From positions 496,001-560,000 of the forward strand of contig NZ_CP020952.1 in the NCBI RefSeq assembly GCF_000172795.2: a stretch of 64,000 nt of DNA. The letters are read 5' to 3'. This document shows, piece by piece, positions 9,612 to 18,576 of the stretch. The translations under genes were made by a program, and so were the position numbers. The first letter of the stretch is position 1; the number at the start of each line of letters is the position of its first letter. Under the pieces are notes generated by a model. That model was not told the DNA's origin, did not search any database, and saw only the letters and a list, made by a program, of their open reading frames with translations. Source of the DNA: Rhizobium sp. CIAT894. Lineage in GTDB: Bacteria; Pseudomonadota; Alphaproteobacteria; Rhizobiales; Rhizobiaceae.

Positions 9612-10106
9612 ATGGCTGGCGAAACCGACGTCTTTAGTGAATTGGACCAGTTCGACAGAAAGATCCTCGCGGCGCTCGCCGAGGACGGCAGACTGTCGAT
9701 CACCGATCTTGCCGCGCGCGTCGGGCTTTCGAAGACGCCCTGCCAGCTCCGCTTCAAGCGACTGATCAACGACGGCTATATCGAAGGCTTCAAGGCCGTC
9801 CTCAATCCTGCGAAAATGCAGCTCGACCACATCGCCTTCGTCGAGGTGAAACTCTCTGATACCCGCGAGGCAGCGTTGAAAAGCTTCAACGAGGCCATCA
9901 AGAAGATCAGGGAAGTCGAAGAATGCCATATGATCGCCGGCAGATTCGACTATCTCCTGAAGATCCGCACCCGCGACATCGGCCGCTACCGCCGCGTTCT
10001 CGGCGAACGCATCTCGACTCTGCCGCACGTTGCCAACACCTCGACCAACGTCGCGATGGAGACGATCAAGGAAGGCTGGGACAAGTTCGGCTCGAGCCTT
10101 TCGTGA
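9612..10106 (+). CDS. putR: Lrp/AsnC-family activator of putA (PutR)
   Basis: DNA-binding regulator of 164 residues with an N-terminal winged helix-turn-helix (LSITDLAARVGLSKTPCQLR, about 32-51) and a C-terminal RAM effector domain (about 75-150). Members of this family next to putA in rhizobia and Agrobacterium activate putA in response to proline. It is divergent from putA and the small gene, so the shared intergenic stretch before its ATG (9441-9611) should hold its binding sites; I see no unambiguous palindrome there. RBS GAGAG lies 6 bases before the ATG. It is convergent with the next gene, 12-30 bases apart. Confidence 0.92.
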   Translation: MAGETDVFSELDQFDRKILAALAEDGRLSITDLAARVGLSKTPCQLRFKRLINDGYIEGFKAVLNPAKMQLDHIAFVEVKLSDTREAALKSFNEAIKKIREVEECHMIAGRFDYLLKIRTRDIGRYRRVLGERISTLPHVANTSTNVAMETIKEGWDKFGSSLS

Positions 10107-10118
10107 TTGTGAAGCAGT

Positions 10119-10484
10119 TCAGCGATCTCTCGCTTTCCGCCCACGAGCGCCCGGCTTCACCGGCACGCTTTTGCCGTACTCGTTCCACCATGCGGTCAAA
10201 GCTTCCATCGTCGGGCCGAGGCCCCGCGCTTTTTGCGTGATCTCATATTCGACGCGCGGAGGAACCTCCGCGAAGATGGTGCGGGACACCAAACCGTCCG
10301 CTTCGAGTTCGCGAAGTTGCGCCGTCAGCATGTGTTGGGTGATGCCGGGAATAGCCTTTCTCAATTCGCCGAACCGATAGACCCGCTGATTGAGCAGCCA
10401 CATGATTTCCAGCTTCCATTTGCCGGAGAGCAACGCGAAGGCTCGCCGCATCTCTTCATGCATATTGACTTCGTCTTCTGCCAT
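10119..10484 (-). CDS. HxlR-family transcriptional regulator
   Basis: Small winged-helix regulator (121 residues from the chosen start) with the family hallmarks LLSGKWKLEIMWLL, FGELRKAIPGITQHMLTAQL and a C-terminal WW-containing helix. Such proteins often sense electrophiles or redox state through a Cys, but no Cys is present in this sequence, so sensing must differ. ATG at 10484 has AAGG 6 bases upstream; an in-frame ATG at 10499 would add five residues. It is divergent from the DoxX-like and SDR genes, with an inverted repeat between them that it probably binds. Confidence 0.88.
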   Translation of the reverse strand: MAEDEVNMHEEMRRAFALLSGKWKLEIMWLLNQRVYRFGELRKAIPGITQHMLTAQLRELEADGLVSRTIFAEVPPRVEYEITQKARGLGPTMEALTAWWNEYGKSVPVKPGARGRKARDR

Positions 10485-10506
10485 GGTCTGCCTTGCCATA
10501 CTAACA

Positions 10507-10528
10507 GCAAGTAAATCATCCTACTTGC
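10507..10528. promoter_or_regulatory. Probable HxlR operator
   Basis: Perfect inverted repeat GCAAGTA - 8 bases - TACTTGC in the divergent promoter region between the HxlR gene and the DoxX-like gene. The arm and spacer lengths fit sites bound by HxlR/YodB-type dimers. It starts only 8 bases from the upstream in-frame ATG of the regulator, so autoregulation is likely. Confidence 0.5.
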
Positions 10529-10653
10529 AAATATAAATGTTAGACGACATTTCTCTGCACGCACAAGAGGGCGCAGGAAAAGCGTTCCTCAAAACAAACC
10601 GACAGACTCGACGAGAGGGATGTTGCTGCGTGGGCAGCGACAGGGATGAACTC

Positions 10654-11046
10654 ATGCCTGAATATTACGTCTACTGGATCAGCACGGCACTTCTGTCCGC
10701 GCTCTACCTCGCCTCAGCCACCATCTATGTCATCAAGCGAGACTGGGTTCGCCAGGTTCTGGCGGAACTCGGATACAAGGCTTCCTACCTCATTCCATTC
10801 ATGATCGTCATCAAGGTTCTCGGCCCGGTCGCGATCCTTTCACGCATCAGCATGCCGCTCAGCGATCTCGCCTATGCCGGCATCTTCTTCCACCTGCTGC
10901 TGTCGGGCCTCGCACATATCGGCGTTCGAAAACCCGCCGGCGCCCTGCCCGCGGCGATCGGCCTGGCGCTGCTCGTCACCTCGTTCCTGACGCAGAACGA
11001 AGCCCGCATCGTCCCTTCCCCCTACGTTCAGACCACAGCGCGCTAA
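10654..11046 (+). CDS. DoxX-like integral membrane protein
   Basis: 130-residue protein with four predicted membrane helices (about 5-27, 45-65, 70-92, 100-116), matching the DoxX-like family found in short operons with HxlR regulators and dehydrogenases. Activity of the family is not established. ATG at 10654 (AGGGA 7 bases upstream) was preferred to a further upstream frame extension that adds 39 charged, Cys-rich residues without homology. It is 35 bases from the SDR gene and probably co-transcribed with it. Confidence 0.78.
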   Translation: MPEYYVYWISTALLSALYLASATIYVIKRDWVRQVLAELGYKASYLIPFMIVIKVLGPVAILSRISMPLSDLAYAGIFFHLLLSGLAHIGVRKPAGALPAAIGLALLVTSFLTQNEARIVPSPYVQTTAR

Positions 11047-11081
11047 CATCCGATAGCCCCAACCCAATCAAGGAGATAAAA

Positions 11082-11828
11082 ATGGGTCGATTCAATGGAA
11101 AAGTTGCCATCATCACGGGCGCAAGCCGTGGCATTGGCCGCGCCACTGCAAAGCTCTTTGCCGCCGAAGGTGCGAAGGTCGCAATTCTCTCGCGCACATC
11201 AGAAGGCGTCGAACGTGTCGTCGCTGATATCGTCGAAGCGGGCGGCACAGCACTCGGCGTCGTCTGCGATGTCGGGGAGACCGACCGGATCACGGCCGCG
11301 GTGGACCAGGTGGTAGCCGCATATGGCCGCATTGACATTCTCGTGAACAATGCTTTCGATGGTTCCGCGGTCTCGTCTTCGGTCATCGACCTCTCGGTCG
11401 AGCTGTTGCAACGAAACTTCGATACCGGGCCGATCGCCTATCTGCGGTTCATGCAGGCTTGCTATCCTCACCTGAGAGAAAGCGGAGAAGGCCGGATCAT
11501 CAACTTCGGCTCGATGGCCGCCACCAGCGGGCTTGCTGGTTATTGCCCGTACAATATGGCCAAGGAGGCGGTGCGCGCGTTGACCCGCACGGCGGCACGC
11601 GAATGGGGCGCAGACAAGATCACCGTGAACAACATCCTGCCGATCGCCGACACCTGGGGTGCTGCCGAAAAGGAGGTTCCTCCGCCAGCGAATGCGCTCG
11701 CTCGTTTCGGCTCGCCGGAAGAGGACATTGCGCCGGTGGTGCTGTTCCTTGCCAGCAAGGATTCGCAGTTCATCACCGGCTACAGTCTTACCCCTGACGG
11801 CGGCGCTATCATCGACAGCGCCCGGTAA
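11082..11828 (+). CDS. Short-chain dehydrogenase/reductase
   Basis: Classical SDR of 248 residues: cofactor motif TGASRGIG (about 13-20), structural NNA motif (NNAFDG near 91), Ser in FGSMAA and the catalytic Tyr-Lys pair in YNMAK, plus the C-terminal ITGYSLTPDGG motif. Substrate is unknown. The ATG is preceded by the strong Shine-Dalgarno AAGGAGA. It follows the DoxX-like gene and ends at a clear terminator, making a two-gene unit likely controlled by the divergent HxlR protein. Confidence 0.92.
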   Translation: MGRFNGKVAIITGASRGIGRATAKLFAAEGAKVAILSRTSEGVERVVADIVEAGGTALGVVCDVGETDRITAAVDQVVAAYGRIDILVNNAFDGSAVSSSVIDLSVELLQRNFDTGPIAYLRFMQACYPHLRESGEGRIINFGSMAATSGLAGYCPYNMAKEAVRALTRTAAREWGADKITVNNILPIADTWGAAEKEVPPPANALARFGSPEEDIAPVVLFLASKDSQFITGYSLTPDGGAIIDSAR

Positions 11829-11842
11829 TCGCCGATGAGCTT

Positions 11843-11867
11843 GGGGCGCAATAGGTTGCGCCCCTTT
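11843..11867 (+). terminator. Rho-independent terminator after the SDR gene
   Basis: Perfect 9-bp stem GGGGCGCAA / TTGCGCCCC with a 4-base loop (TAGG), followed by TTTGT. It lies 14 bases after the SDR stop codon and closes the DoxX-SDR unit. Confidence 0.75.
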
Positions 11868-12099
11868 GTCCAATCGAGCGGCCCGGCGTGCTTTTGGGAC
11901 TACCTACGACGGCCGCTGTTCGTCAGGGGAGAATTCCCGGTGCGCATCGAACGAGTCTGCCAGCCCCCATGCCAGAAGCGTTCGCCGACTGCTTGATCCG
12001 GTCTTGCTTTCGCACGAATGACACCATCTGATGCATTGCGGGGCAGGATCGCTGAAGCCGAGCGGATGTTCGGCGGTCGAAATCGACAATGAGGATCAG

Positions 12100-13752
12100 A
12101 TGGACCAAGCCAACAACCGGCAAGCATCGGCGAGCGAAGATCGGGAATCGCGCAGGCTGCAATATCTTCCCTGGGAACGCATCGCGTCTGACCTCGATCA
12201 TCCCGCTCACCTCGCCCGCAAGGCAGCGCTTCGGCACTCATGCGGCGCTGAATTGGCCGGGACGTCCTATATCGCTGGAGATGCCGCGATCTTCACCGAA
12301 AGCCTGGCGATGGGCGAGCGGTCGTGGATTGCCGGGCAGGCGCTCGTGCGGGGCGATGTGACCCTCGGCGACGACTGCAGCATCAATCCTTTTGCCTGTG
12401 TGTCCGGCAAGGTGACGTGCGGCAATGGGGTGCGGATTGCCTCGCACGCATCGATCGTCGGGTTCAATCACGGCTTCGACGATCCGGATCGTCCCATCCA
12501 TCGCCAGGGCGTCATCAGCCTCGGCATCGTGATCGGCGACGATGTCTGGATCGGCGCCAATTGCGTGATCCTCGATGGCGTCACGATTGGAAATGGCGCG
12601 GTGATCGCCGCCGGGGCCGTGGTCACGCAGGACATTCCTGCGCTAGCGATTGCCGGGGGCGTACCGGCAAAGGTGCTGCGGAGCCGAGGCATGATGGCCA
12701 GGAAATCGGGCACTGCAGATATCGAGGATCAGTTGGTCAGGCTCGGTCAGAAAGCGAAAGAGCAATGGCCGGATATTCTCGCACGCTGGAAAACACCTGA
12801 GGCCTATGAATCGCTGGAGGCGGACGGCGTCAGGAGACCGGCGATCCGGCATCTCTGCGATGCCATCGAGATCGCGGCTGGCTTCGGCCAACTGCCGCCC
12901 GGGCTCGATGCGCCGCAGACCATCGAGCGTCTCCAAGGTCTCCAGGACCGAGAGACAGGCCTTTTCCCGGAAGAGCATTCGCACCTGCATGGCCGAGCGT
13001 TGAGGGAGGATCCGAAAGCGCTCTACAATGTCCTTTCGGTCGGCTATGCGCTCGAACTGCTCGGCTCCGGGCCGCAGCACCCCATCCAAGCGGTGCAGTG
13101 CGATGCTGAAGAGCTGGAGCGCTGGTTAAGCGCCCTGCCTTGGTCGAGCCGGGCATGGCATGCCGGCAGCGTGATCGATGCCATCGGAACCGCCATGTAC
13201 TTCAATGCCAAGTCTTTCGGCATCAGGGATCCACGCCAGCAGCTCTTCGAGTGGCTGAGCCGCCATGCCGACAGCGTCTCGGGCCTATGGGGCGAGCCGA
13301 CGGCGCTGGAAGGATGGCTACAACCGGTGAACGGCTTTTACCGCCTGACGCGCGGCACCTACGCGCAGTTCGGCATGCCGATCCCGCACCCGCATGCCGC
13401 GCTCGAAACGGTTCATCTCAATTACCGCAACCACAAGGGCTTCGCGGCTCAGAAATACACCGCGTGCAACCTGCTCGATACGATTCATCCGCTGCTGCTG
13501 ATTGCTCGCCAGACCGATTACCGGCGGAGCGATGGCGAGACGATCGCCCGCAATCTCATCTCAAGGGCGCTGGACAGATGGCGGGACGGCGAGGGATTTC
13601 CTTTCGCCGACGGCGGTGAACCCAGCCTGCAGGGCACGGAAATGTGGCTTTCCGTCATCCACCTCGCGGCCGATTTCCTCGGCCTGGCAGAACGCTTCGC
13701 CTTCATCCCCAAAGGCGTGCACCGGACGGCAACCCCCGGGTTGGGTCTGTAA
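12100..13752 (+). CDS. Fusion: left-handed beta-helix acyltransferase plus alpha/alpha-toroid-like domain
   Basis: 550-residue protein. The first part (about 45-215) is a hexapeptide-repeat acyltransferase: repeats such as [35 protein letters not shown] and [12 protein letters not shown], the family's catalytic-type His in GFNHGFDD, and the ending [12 protein letters not shown]. The remaining 330 residues have no acyltransferase motif; spaced helices with aromatic and His residues ([36 protein letters not shown]) suggest an alpha/alpha-barrel like terpene-cyclase or glycoside-hydrolase toroids, but I do not recognise a family. Start chosen at 12100 for GAGGA just upstream; an upstream in-frame ATG at 12031 adds 23 residues. 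No signal peptide. It stands alone, convergent with the LysR gene. Confidence 0.7.
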   Translation: MDQANNRQASASEDRESRRLQYLPWERIASDLDHPAHLARKAALRHSCGAELAGTSYIAGDAAIFTESLAMGERSWIAGQALVRGDVTLGDDCSINPFACVSGKVTCGNGVRIASHASIVGFNHGFDDPDRPIHRQGVISLGIVIGDDVWIGANCVILDGVTIGNGAVIAAGAVVTQDIPALAIAGGVPAKVLRSRGMMARKSGTADIEDQLVRLGQKAKEQWPDILARWKTPEAYESLEADGVRRPAIRHLCDAIEIAAGFGQLPPGLDAPQTIERLQGLQDRETGLFPEEHSHLHGRALREDPKALYNVLSVGYALELLGSGPQHPIQAVQCDAEELERWLSALPWSSRAWHAGSVIDAIGTAMYFNAKSFGIRDPRQQLFEWLSRHADSVSGLWGEPTALEGWLQPVNGFYRLTRGTYAQFGMPIPHPHAALETVHLNYRNHKGFAAQKYTACNLLDTIHPLLLIARQTDYRRSDGETIARNLISRALDRWRDGEGFPFADGGEPSLQGTEMWLSVIHLAADFLGLAERFAFIPKGVHRTATPGLGL

Positions 13753-13767
13753 CTTTGGCGTTTTCGA

Positions 13768-14655
13768 TCAACCGTGCAGCGATGCCGTCAGCCAGGCGGC
13801 GGCGAGGTCGCGGGCGTTGCTTCGCTTGGCTTTGACCGGCACGATCACGTTGTAACGCCCCTCCGCGGCAAGCTCGCTTTCCTCAGCGCGCACCAGCGTC
13901 CCGTCCTCGAGAAAGGTGCCGACCAGCATGCGCCATCCGAGCGCAATCCCCTGCCCGGCGCGCGCCGCGGCGATGCTCTCGGTATAATGGTTGAACCGCA
14001 GCGACGGTTTGACCTCGATACTGGAGCCGGTCAGGGCAACCCATTGCGACCAGTTGTACCAGGAACGGTCGACAACATCCGTTTCGATGAATTCGTCCGA
14101 CGAGCCGAGCGGACCATCTCCCCGACGCCTGAGGTAATCCGGAGAGCAGACGGGGGAGATGACGTCGCCGCGCGAGGCGATGACCGTCCCATCGCTGAAG
14201 GGAGGCAGACCGTAGCGGATCGCCACATCGACCTCTCCGCCGTCGAGAGCGATCGGACTGTCCTGGGATATCACCCGCACCAGAATGCCGGGATTGGCCC
14301 GGCGGAATTCGGCGAGCCGCGGCAGCAGCCAGAAGGAAGAGAATGCGACGGTTGCCCCGATCGTCACCACGTCCTGGCTGCGCGACTGGATCGCCTCCAC
14401 GCTCTCGGCGATATCGGCGAAACTCTTTGCCAGCGTCGCGCCGAGGCTGATGCATGCCGCCGTCGGCTCGATCGCCCGGTGCTTGCGCACAAACAGCGCC
14501 TGGCCGAGTTCCTCCTCCAGCAACGCAATCTGCCTGCTGACCGCCGCCTGGGTGACGCCGAGTTCAGTCGCTGCCAAGGTGAAGCTTTTCATGCGCAGCA
14601 CCGCCTCCAGCGTCACCAGTGCGGTCAGCGATGGAAGCCGCTTTCGAAATTGCAT
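13768..14655 (-). CDS. LysR-family regulator of the Rieske demethylase operon
   Basis: 295-residue LysR protein of the GcvA-like group: N-terminal helix-turn-helix (FTLAATELGVTQAAVSRQIA, about 25-44) and a two-lobed effector domain (about 95-290). It is transcribed divergently from the Rieske gene with 110 bases between the start codons, the usual layout for a regulator that controls the facing operon and itself. Effector is unknown; a betaine or its demethylation product is the natural candidate. Related regulators control glycine betaine or carnitine genes in other proteobacteria, but family membership alone does not identify the ligand. Confidence 0.88.
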   Translation of the reverse strand: MQFRKRLPSLTALVTLEAVLRMKSFTLAATELGVTQAAVSRQIALLEEELGQALFVRKHRAIEPTAACISLGATLAKSFADIAESVEAIQSRSQDVVTIGATVAFSSFWLLPRLAEFRRANPGILVRVISQDSPIALDGGEVDVAIRYGLPPFSDGTVIASRGDVISPVCSPDYLRRRGDGPLGSSDEFIETDVVDRSWYNWSQWVALTGSSIEVKPSLRFNHYTESIAAARAGQGIALGWRMLVGTFLEDGTLVRAEESELAAEGRYNVIVPVKAKRSNARDLAAAWLTASLHG

Positions 14656-14667
14656 CTTGGATGCCCT

Positions 14668-14692
14668 TTCACATGAGAAAATATTATGCGAA
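14668..14692. promoter_or_regulatory. Candidate LysR-type binding site
   Basis: Imperfect inverted repeat in the LysR/Rieske intergenic region: left arm TTCACATGA, right arm read on the other strand TTCGCATAA, with an A/T-rich centre. Its length and T-rich/A-rich outline fit a LysR T-N11-A type box. A related CACATAAGAG string lies just before the Rieske start codon. Confidence 0.4.
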
Positions 14693-14765
14693 CGTGATTT
14701 TTTATGCCGTTGAAAGCCCCGATCTGCAAGCGCAATCTAGGGAAACTCTCACATAAGAGGTTCTC

Positions 14766-16019
14766 ATGCTAAACAGGCTTCCATCTTCCATTTCAGCCCT
14801 TCTCGAAGCCCGTGCCGATGGCCACTCGCTGCCGGCCGGCCTCTATATAAGAGAAGACGTGTTCGAAGCAGACATCGACGTCTTCTTCCACAATCACTGG
14901 ATCTGTGTCGGCCTCGACTGTGACGTTGCCGAACCCGGCGACGCCACGGTGATCGACATCGGCAAGACGAGCCTGATCCTGCTGCGTGATGACGACGGCG
15001 AAATCCGCGTGCTGCACAATGTCTGCCGCCATCGCGGCTCCCGCCTTCTCAATCCGGGCAAGACGATCGTTTCGAAGCTCGTCTGTCCCTACCACACCTG
15101 GACCTATGAGCTGACGGGCGAACTCAGCTATGCCCCCCATATGGGCAAGGATTTCGACAAGGACTGCCGCGGCCTGAAACCGGTCACCTTCAAATCGATC
15201 GGCGGCCTGATCTACGTCTGCCTCTCCGACAATCCGCCCGAGGACATTGCCGGCCTCGAACAGGCGATGGTCGAGCGTCTGGCTCCCTATGACATCCGCA
15301 ATGCCAAGATCGCTCACCAGACCGACGTCATCGAAGACGGCAACTGGAAGCTGACGATGGAAAACAATCGCGAATGCTACCATTGCTCCGCCAACCACCC
15401 GGAACTCTGCGTCTCCTTCGTCGATCTCGACTTCGGCTTCGATCCCGAAACGCTGAGCCCGGAAGACCGCGAGCAGGCAGAGGAGCATTTCCGGCTGTAC
15501 GAGGAGCGCACGCAGGCGTGGGAGGCAGACGGTTTCCCCTCGGCTGCCATCGAGCAGCTCACCGACTGCGCCACGAACTTCCGCACACAGCGGCTGATCA
15601 TATCGGGCGCCGGCGAGTCCCAGACTCACGACGCCACCGCCGCATCCTCCAAGCTCCTCGGGCAGATGACCCGCAAGGATCTCGGCGACACGCATCTCTG
15701 GGGTCATAACAGCTGGAACCACTTCATGGGCGACCATGCGGTCGTGGCAACCGTCATCCCGCTCTCGGCCGGCAAGACGCTGGTCAGGACCAAGTGGCTG
15801 GTGCACAAGGACGCCGTCGAAGGGGTCGATTACGACCTCGACAAGCTGACGGATGTCTGGGTCGCAACGACGGACCAGGACGCCGACCTCGTCGCCCGTT
15901 CCCATGCCGGCGCTCTCGATCCCGCCTATCAGCCGGGCCCCTATTCCCGCTTCTCCGAGACGAACCTCGACAAGTTCGCCACTTGGTACATCGACCGGAT
16001 GCGCGCTCATGGGTATTGA
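14766..16019 (+). CDS. stc2: Rieske-type betaine N-demethylase (Stc2/GbcA family), probable proline betaine demethylase
   Basis: Oxygenase component (417 residues) that would use O2 and reduced ferredoxin to remove one N-methyl group as formaldehyde. The Rieske cluster ligands are Cys87-His89 (CRHRG) and Cys107-His110 (CPYHTW); the mononuclear iron site has His206 and His211 (ENNRECYHC, followed by ANHPEL) and an Asp near 373. Glu203 sits where most relatives have the bridging Asp; I recall Glu at this place as a feature of stachydrine demethylase Stc2. The next gene, overlapping by 11 bases, is the reductase. StcD, a ProC-like protein and PutA nearby favour proline betaine over glycine betaine, but the substrate is an inference. 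Confidence 0.85.
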   Translation: MLNRLPSSISALLEARADGHSLPAGLYIREDVFEADIDVFFHNHWICVGLDCDVAEPGDATVIDIGKTSLILLRDDDGEIRVLHNVCRHRGSRLLNPGKTIVSKLVCPYHTWTYELTGELSYAPHMGKDFDKDCRGLKPVTFKSIGGLIYVCLSDNPPEDIAGLEQAMVERLAPYDIRNAKIAHQTDVIEDGNWKLTMENNRECYHCSANHPELCVSFVDLDFGFDPETLSPEDREQAEEHFRLYEERTQAWEADGFPSAAIEQLTDCATNFRTQRLIISGAGESQTHDATAASSKLLGQMTRKDLGDTHLWGHNSWNHFMGDHAVVATVIPLSAGKTLVRTKWLVHKDAVEGVDYDLDKLTDVWVATTDQDADLVARSHAGALDPAYQPGPYSRFSETNLDKFATWYIDRMRAHGY

Positions 16020-17097
16020 TCTCACATCCATGCGTCTAGGTCAGAGCGCGCAGCAGGTCTGGGATCGGGAGACCGACGAGACCCTCGTCTGTCTCGATGT
16101 CCATCAGGAGACGCATGACGTGAAAAGCTTCACCTTCGCGTCGCCCGAAGGCAAGCATTTCCACTTCGATGCCGGCCAGTACTTTCTGTTCGACTTCCCC
16201 ACGGGTTCGGATGGCGAGGCGCGATGCTACAGCATCTCGTCGTCGCCCCATCGAACGAACGCCTTTACGGTGACGGTCAAGCGTGTGCCGGGCGGCAGGA
16301 TATCGAACTGGCTCCACGACCACATGGCGCCAGGTATGACCGTCAAGGGTCAGGGACCGCTTGGTCATTTCATCCGACCCAAGGGCGAGAAGATCAAGCT
16401 TCTGCTGCTCTCCGGAGGTTCGGGCATCACGCCCGTCATGTCGATCACACGTGATCTGGCAGACAGCTACGAAGCGTCGGACATTGTCTTCCTGCACGCG
16501 GCGAGAACGCCCGCCGATCTGATCTTTCGCCATGACCTTTCGGGGCTCGCAGCGAGGATGAAGCGACTGCGCCTCCAGTTTCTTCCCGAGACGGTCGCCG
16601 GCGAGTTATCTTGGCCGGGGCTGACCGGCCGGATCTCGCCGGAATTCCTCAAGCTTGCCGTTCCCGACATCGCTGGACGCGTCGTCATGTGCTGCGGTCC
16701 CGCGCCGTTCATGGCGGCGGCGCGTTCGATCACGGCGGCTCTCGGCGTCCCGGCAGAAAACTATATCGAAGAGAGCTTCGACGCCGCGGTCATCGACGAG
16801 CCAGGCCTCGACGTCGAAGCACAGCCGGCGACGAGGGCTTTCCAGGTCGAATTCTCGAAACAGAACAAGACATTGGCAGTCCCGTCAGACCAGACCGTGC
16901 TTTCAGCGGCAAAGAAAGGCAGCGTCCGCCTGCCTTCCTCTTGTGCGAACGGGGTCTGCGGGACCTGCAAGTCGAAGCTTGTCTCCGGTTCGGTGGAGAT
17001 GAACCACAATGGCGGCATCCGGCAGAGGGAAATCGACGCCGGCTTTTTCCTGCCCTGCTGCTCGAAGCCGCTCAGCGATCTCGTCATCGAACGCTGA
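16009..17097 (+). CDS. Ferredoxin reductase component of the Rieske demethylase (FAD, NAD(P)H and 2Fe-2S)
   Basis: 362-residue electron-transfer partner. FAD-binding motif RCYSIS (72-77), nicotinamide-binding GGSGITP (136-142) and a C-terminal plant-type 2Fe-2S domain with the Cys motif CANGVCGTC near 312-320 and a fourth Cys near 350. This layout matches GbcB and the reductases of carnitine and stachydrine demethylases. Its ATG lies inside the last codons of the Rieske gene (11-base overlap), so the two are translationally coupled. It passes electrons from NAD(P)H to the Rieske oxygenase. Confidence 0.9.
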   Translation: MGIDLTSMRLGQSAQQVWDRETDETLVCLDVHQETHDVKSFTFASPEGKHFHFDAGQYFLFDFPTGSDGEARCYSISSSPHRTNAFTVTVKRVPGGRISNWLHDHMAPGMTVKGQGPLGHFIRPKGEKIKLLLLSGGSGITPVMSITRDLADSYEASDIVFLHAARTPADLIFRHDLSGLAARMKRLRLQFLPETVAGELSWPGLTGRISPEFLKLAVPDIAGRVVMCCGPAPFMAAARSITAALGVPAENYIEESFDAAVIDEPGLDVEAQPATRAFQVEFSKQNKTLAVPSDQTVLSAAKKGSVRLPSSCANGVCGTCKSKLVSGSVEMNHNGGIRQREIDAGFFLPCCSKPLSDLVIER

Positions 17098-17137
17098 GCA
17101 ACGCTGCACTACCCACCGACAACAGGGGATCACTCAA

Positions 17138-18418
17138 ATGTTGCGAGACGAAAACGATTCCGTCGAGCTGAGCGGCTCGACGGTCTTCAAGGACGAGCGG
17201 AAGCAGGCTTATCTCAATCCCGATGGGGCCGACCGGCCTCTCATCAGCCCTGTGCCGGCCGAAACGCTCGACCGGGCGCGCCGCTATCGGCTGGAGCGGC
17301 TGCGCATGAAGATGCGCGAGTGGGATTGCGGCGCCCTGCTGCTCTACGATCCCGTCAACATCCGCTATGCCTTCGACTCGTCGAATATGAGCATCTGGAC
17401 GATGCACAATCCCTCGCGCTACGCATTGATCCTGGCCGACGGCCCGGCCATCATTTTCGAATTCGAAGGCGCAGAACATGTCAATGACGGGCTCCCCGGT
17501 ATCGACGAGGTCCGGCCGGCGAAGTCCTGGATCTTCTTCACCGCCGGCAACCTCATAGAACCCCGCCTGAAAGCCTGGGTGGACGAGATCGCCGACCTGG
17601 TGACGGAAAATGGCGGCAACAGGCGTATCGCCGTCGACAGGCTCGAACCATCAGGCGCGTTCGAACTCACGGAACGCGGATTTACCCTCCTCGACGGCCA
17701 GGAACTGGCCGAGCGGGCGCGGTCGATCAAGAGCGCCGAGGAAATCGAGCTGATGCGCTGGACGATCCGCGTCTGCGAAGCAGGCATGGCGCGGATATAC
17801 GAGGTTTCCGAGCCGGGCCGCACCGAGCGGGAGCTCTGGGCCGAGCTGCACTTCGAAAACGCGCGCAGCGGCGGCGAGTGGCTCGAAACCAAGCTGTTGA
17901 CCGCCGGTCCGCGAACCAATCCCTGGTATCAGGAATGTTCGGATTATGTCGTCAAGCATGGAGAGATGATCTCCTTCGACACCGATATGATCGGCCCCTA
18001 CGGCTATTGCGCCGACCTCTCGCGCTCATGGACGTGCGGCCATGTCGCGATGAACGCCAAGCAGAAGGAGCTTTACGCGGCGGCCAGGAACCAGATCGAA
18101 CACAATCTGTCGGTCATCAAGCCCGGCATGACGTTCCGCGAGTTCAACGCGCTGTCGTGGCGGATTCCGGAAAAATACCAGCCTTATCGCTACACGCTGG
18201 CCCTGCACGGAACGGGCATGGCGGATGAGTGGCCGGGAGTGCTGCTGCATCCGGATTTCGATCCCGATTTCACCGGCATCATCGAGGAAGGCATGGTGCT
18301 CAACGTGGAAAGCCTGATCGCCGAAGCCGGATCGGAAAGCATCAAGCTGGAAACCCAGGCCCTGATCACGGCAAAGGGCGCGGAGCGGCTGGACACGTTT
18401 CCGTGGGAAGAGATCTGA
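17138..18418 (+). CDS. M24-family metalloenzyme closely resembling DMSP lyase DddP
   Basis: 426 residues with a creatinase/aminopeptidase-P fold. Metal-ligand pattern Asp281, Asp283 (SFDTD), Asp293 (ADLSRSW), His357 (LHGTGMADEWP), Glu391 and Glu405; Asp363 follows the His by six residues. These spacings match what I remember for DddP (D295, D297, D307, H371, E406, E421 and catalytic D377) almost exactly, and the stretches YDPVNIRYAFDSSNM and GGEWLETKLLTAGPRTNPW also look DddP-like. DddP cleaves dimethylsulfoniopropionate; other M24 relatives hydrolyse creatine or ectoine. Sitting 40 bases after the demethylase reductase, it probably acts on a related onium compound. ATG chosen after AGGGGAT. 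True substrate is unknown. Confidence 0.75.
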   Translation: MLRDENDSVELSGSTVFKDERKQAYLNPDGADRPLISPVPAETLDRARRYRLERLRMKMREWDCGALLLYDPVNIRYAFDSSNMSIWTMHNPSRYALILADGPAIIFEFEGAEHVNDGLPGIDEVRPAKSWIFFTAGNLIEPRLKAWVDEIADLVTENGGNRRIAVDRLEPSGAFELTERGFTLLDGQELAERARSIKSAEEIELMRWTIRVCEAGMARIYEVSEPGRTERELWAELHFENARSGGEWLETKLLTAGPRTNPWYQECSDYVVKHGEMISFDTDMIGPYGYCADLSRSWTCGHVAMNAKQKELYAAARNQIEHNLSVIKPGMTFREFNALSWRIPEKYQPYRYTLALHGTGMADEWPGVLLHPDFDPDFTGIIEEGMVLNVESLIAEAGSESIKLETQALITAKGAERLDTFPWEEI

Positions 18419-18445
18419 ACTCTTCGCGCGATAGCTGTCCCTGCC

Positions 18446-18576
18446 TTAGAGCATGTCGCGCAAAAGTGTGCCGCGGTTTTGCCAGGCAAGCGCGAAGCGC
18501 TTTTGCCGCAACGACATGCGTAAAAACAAAAACCTAAAGCACCAGGAGCGAATCTGAAAGATCGCGACGCGCTTTA
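18446..18576. repeat. RIME-like double-palindrome intergenic repeat, copy A
   Basis: Two adjacent imperfect palindromes: one bounded by GCATGTCG and CGACATGC, the other by CTAAAGC and GCTTTAG. Nearly the same sequence occurs inverted at 41907-42015 (copy C); copy A carries about 25 extra bases inside the first palindrome. The element fills the gap between two convergent genes and supplies the stop codon of the GlxA-type regulator. This is the structure described for rhizobial RIME elements. Confidence 0.7.
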
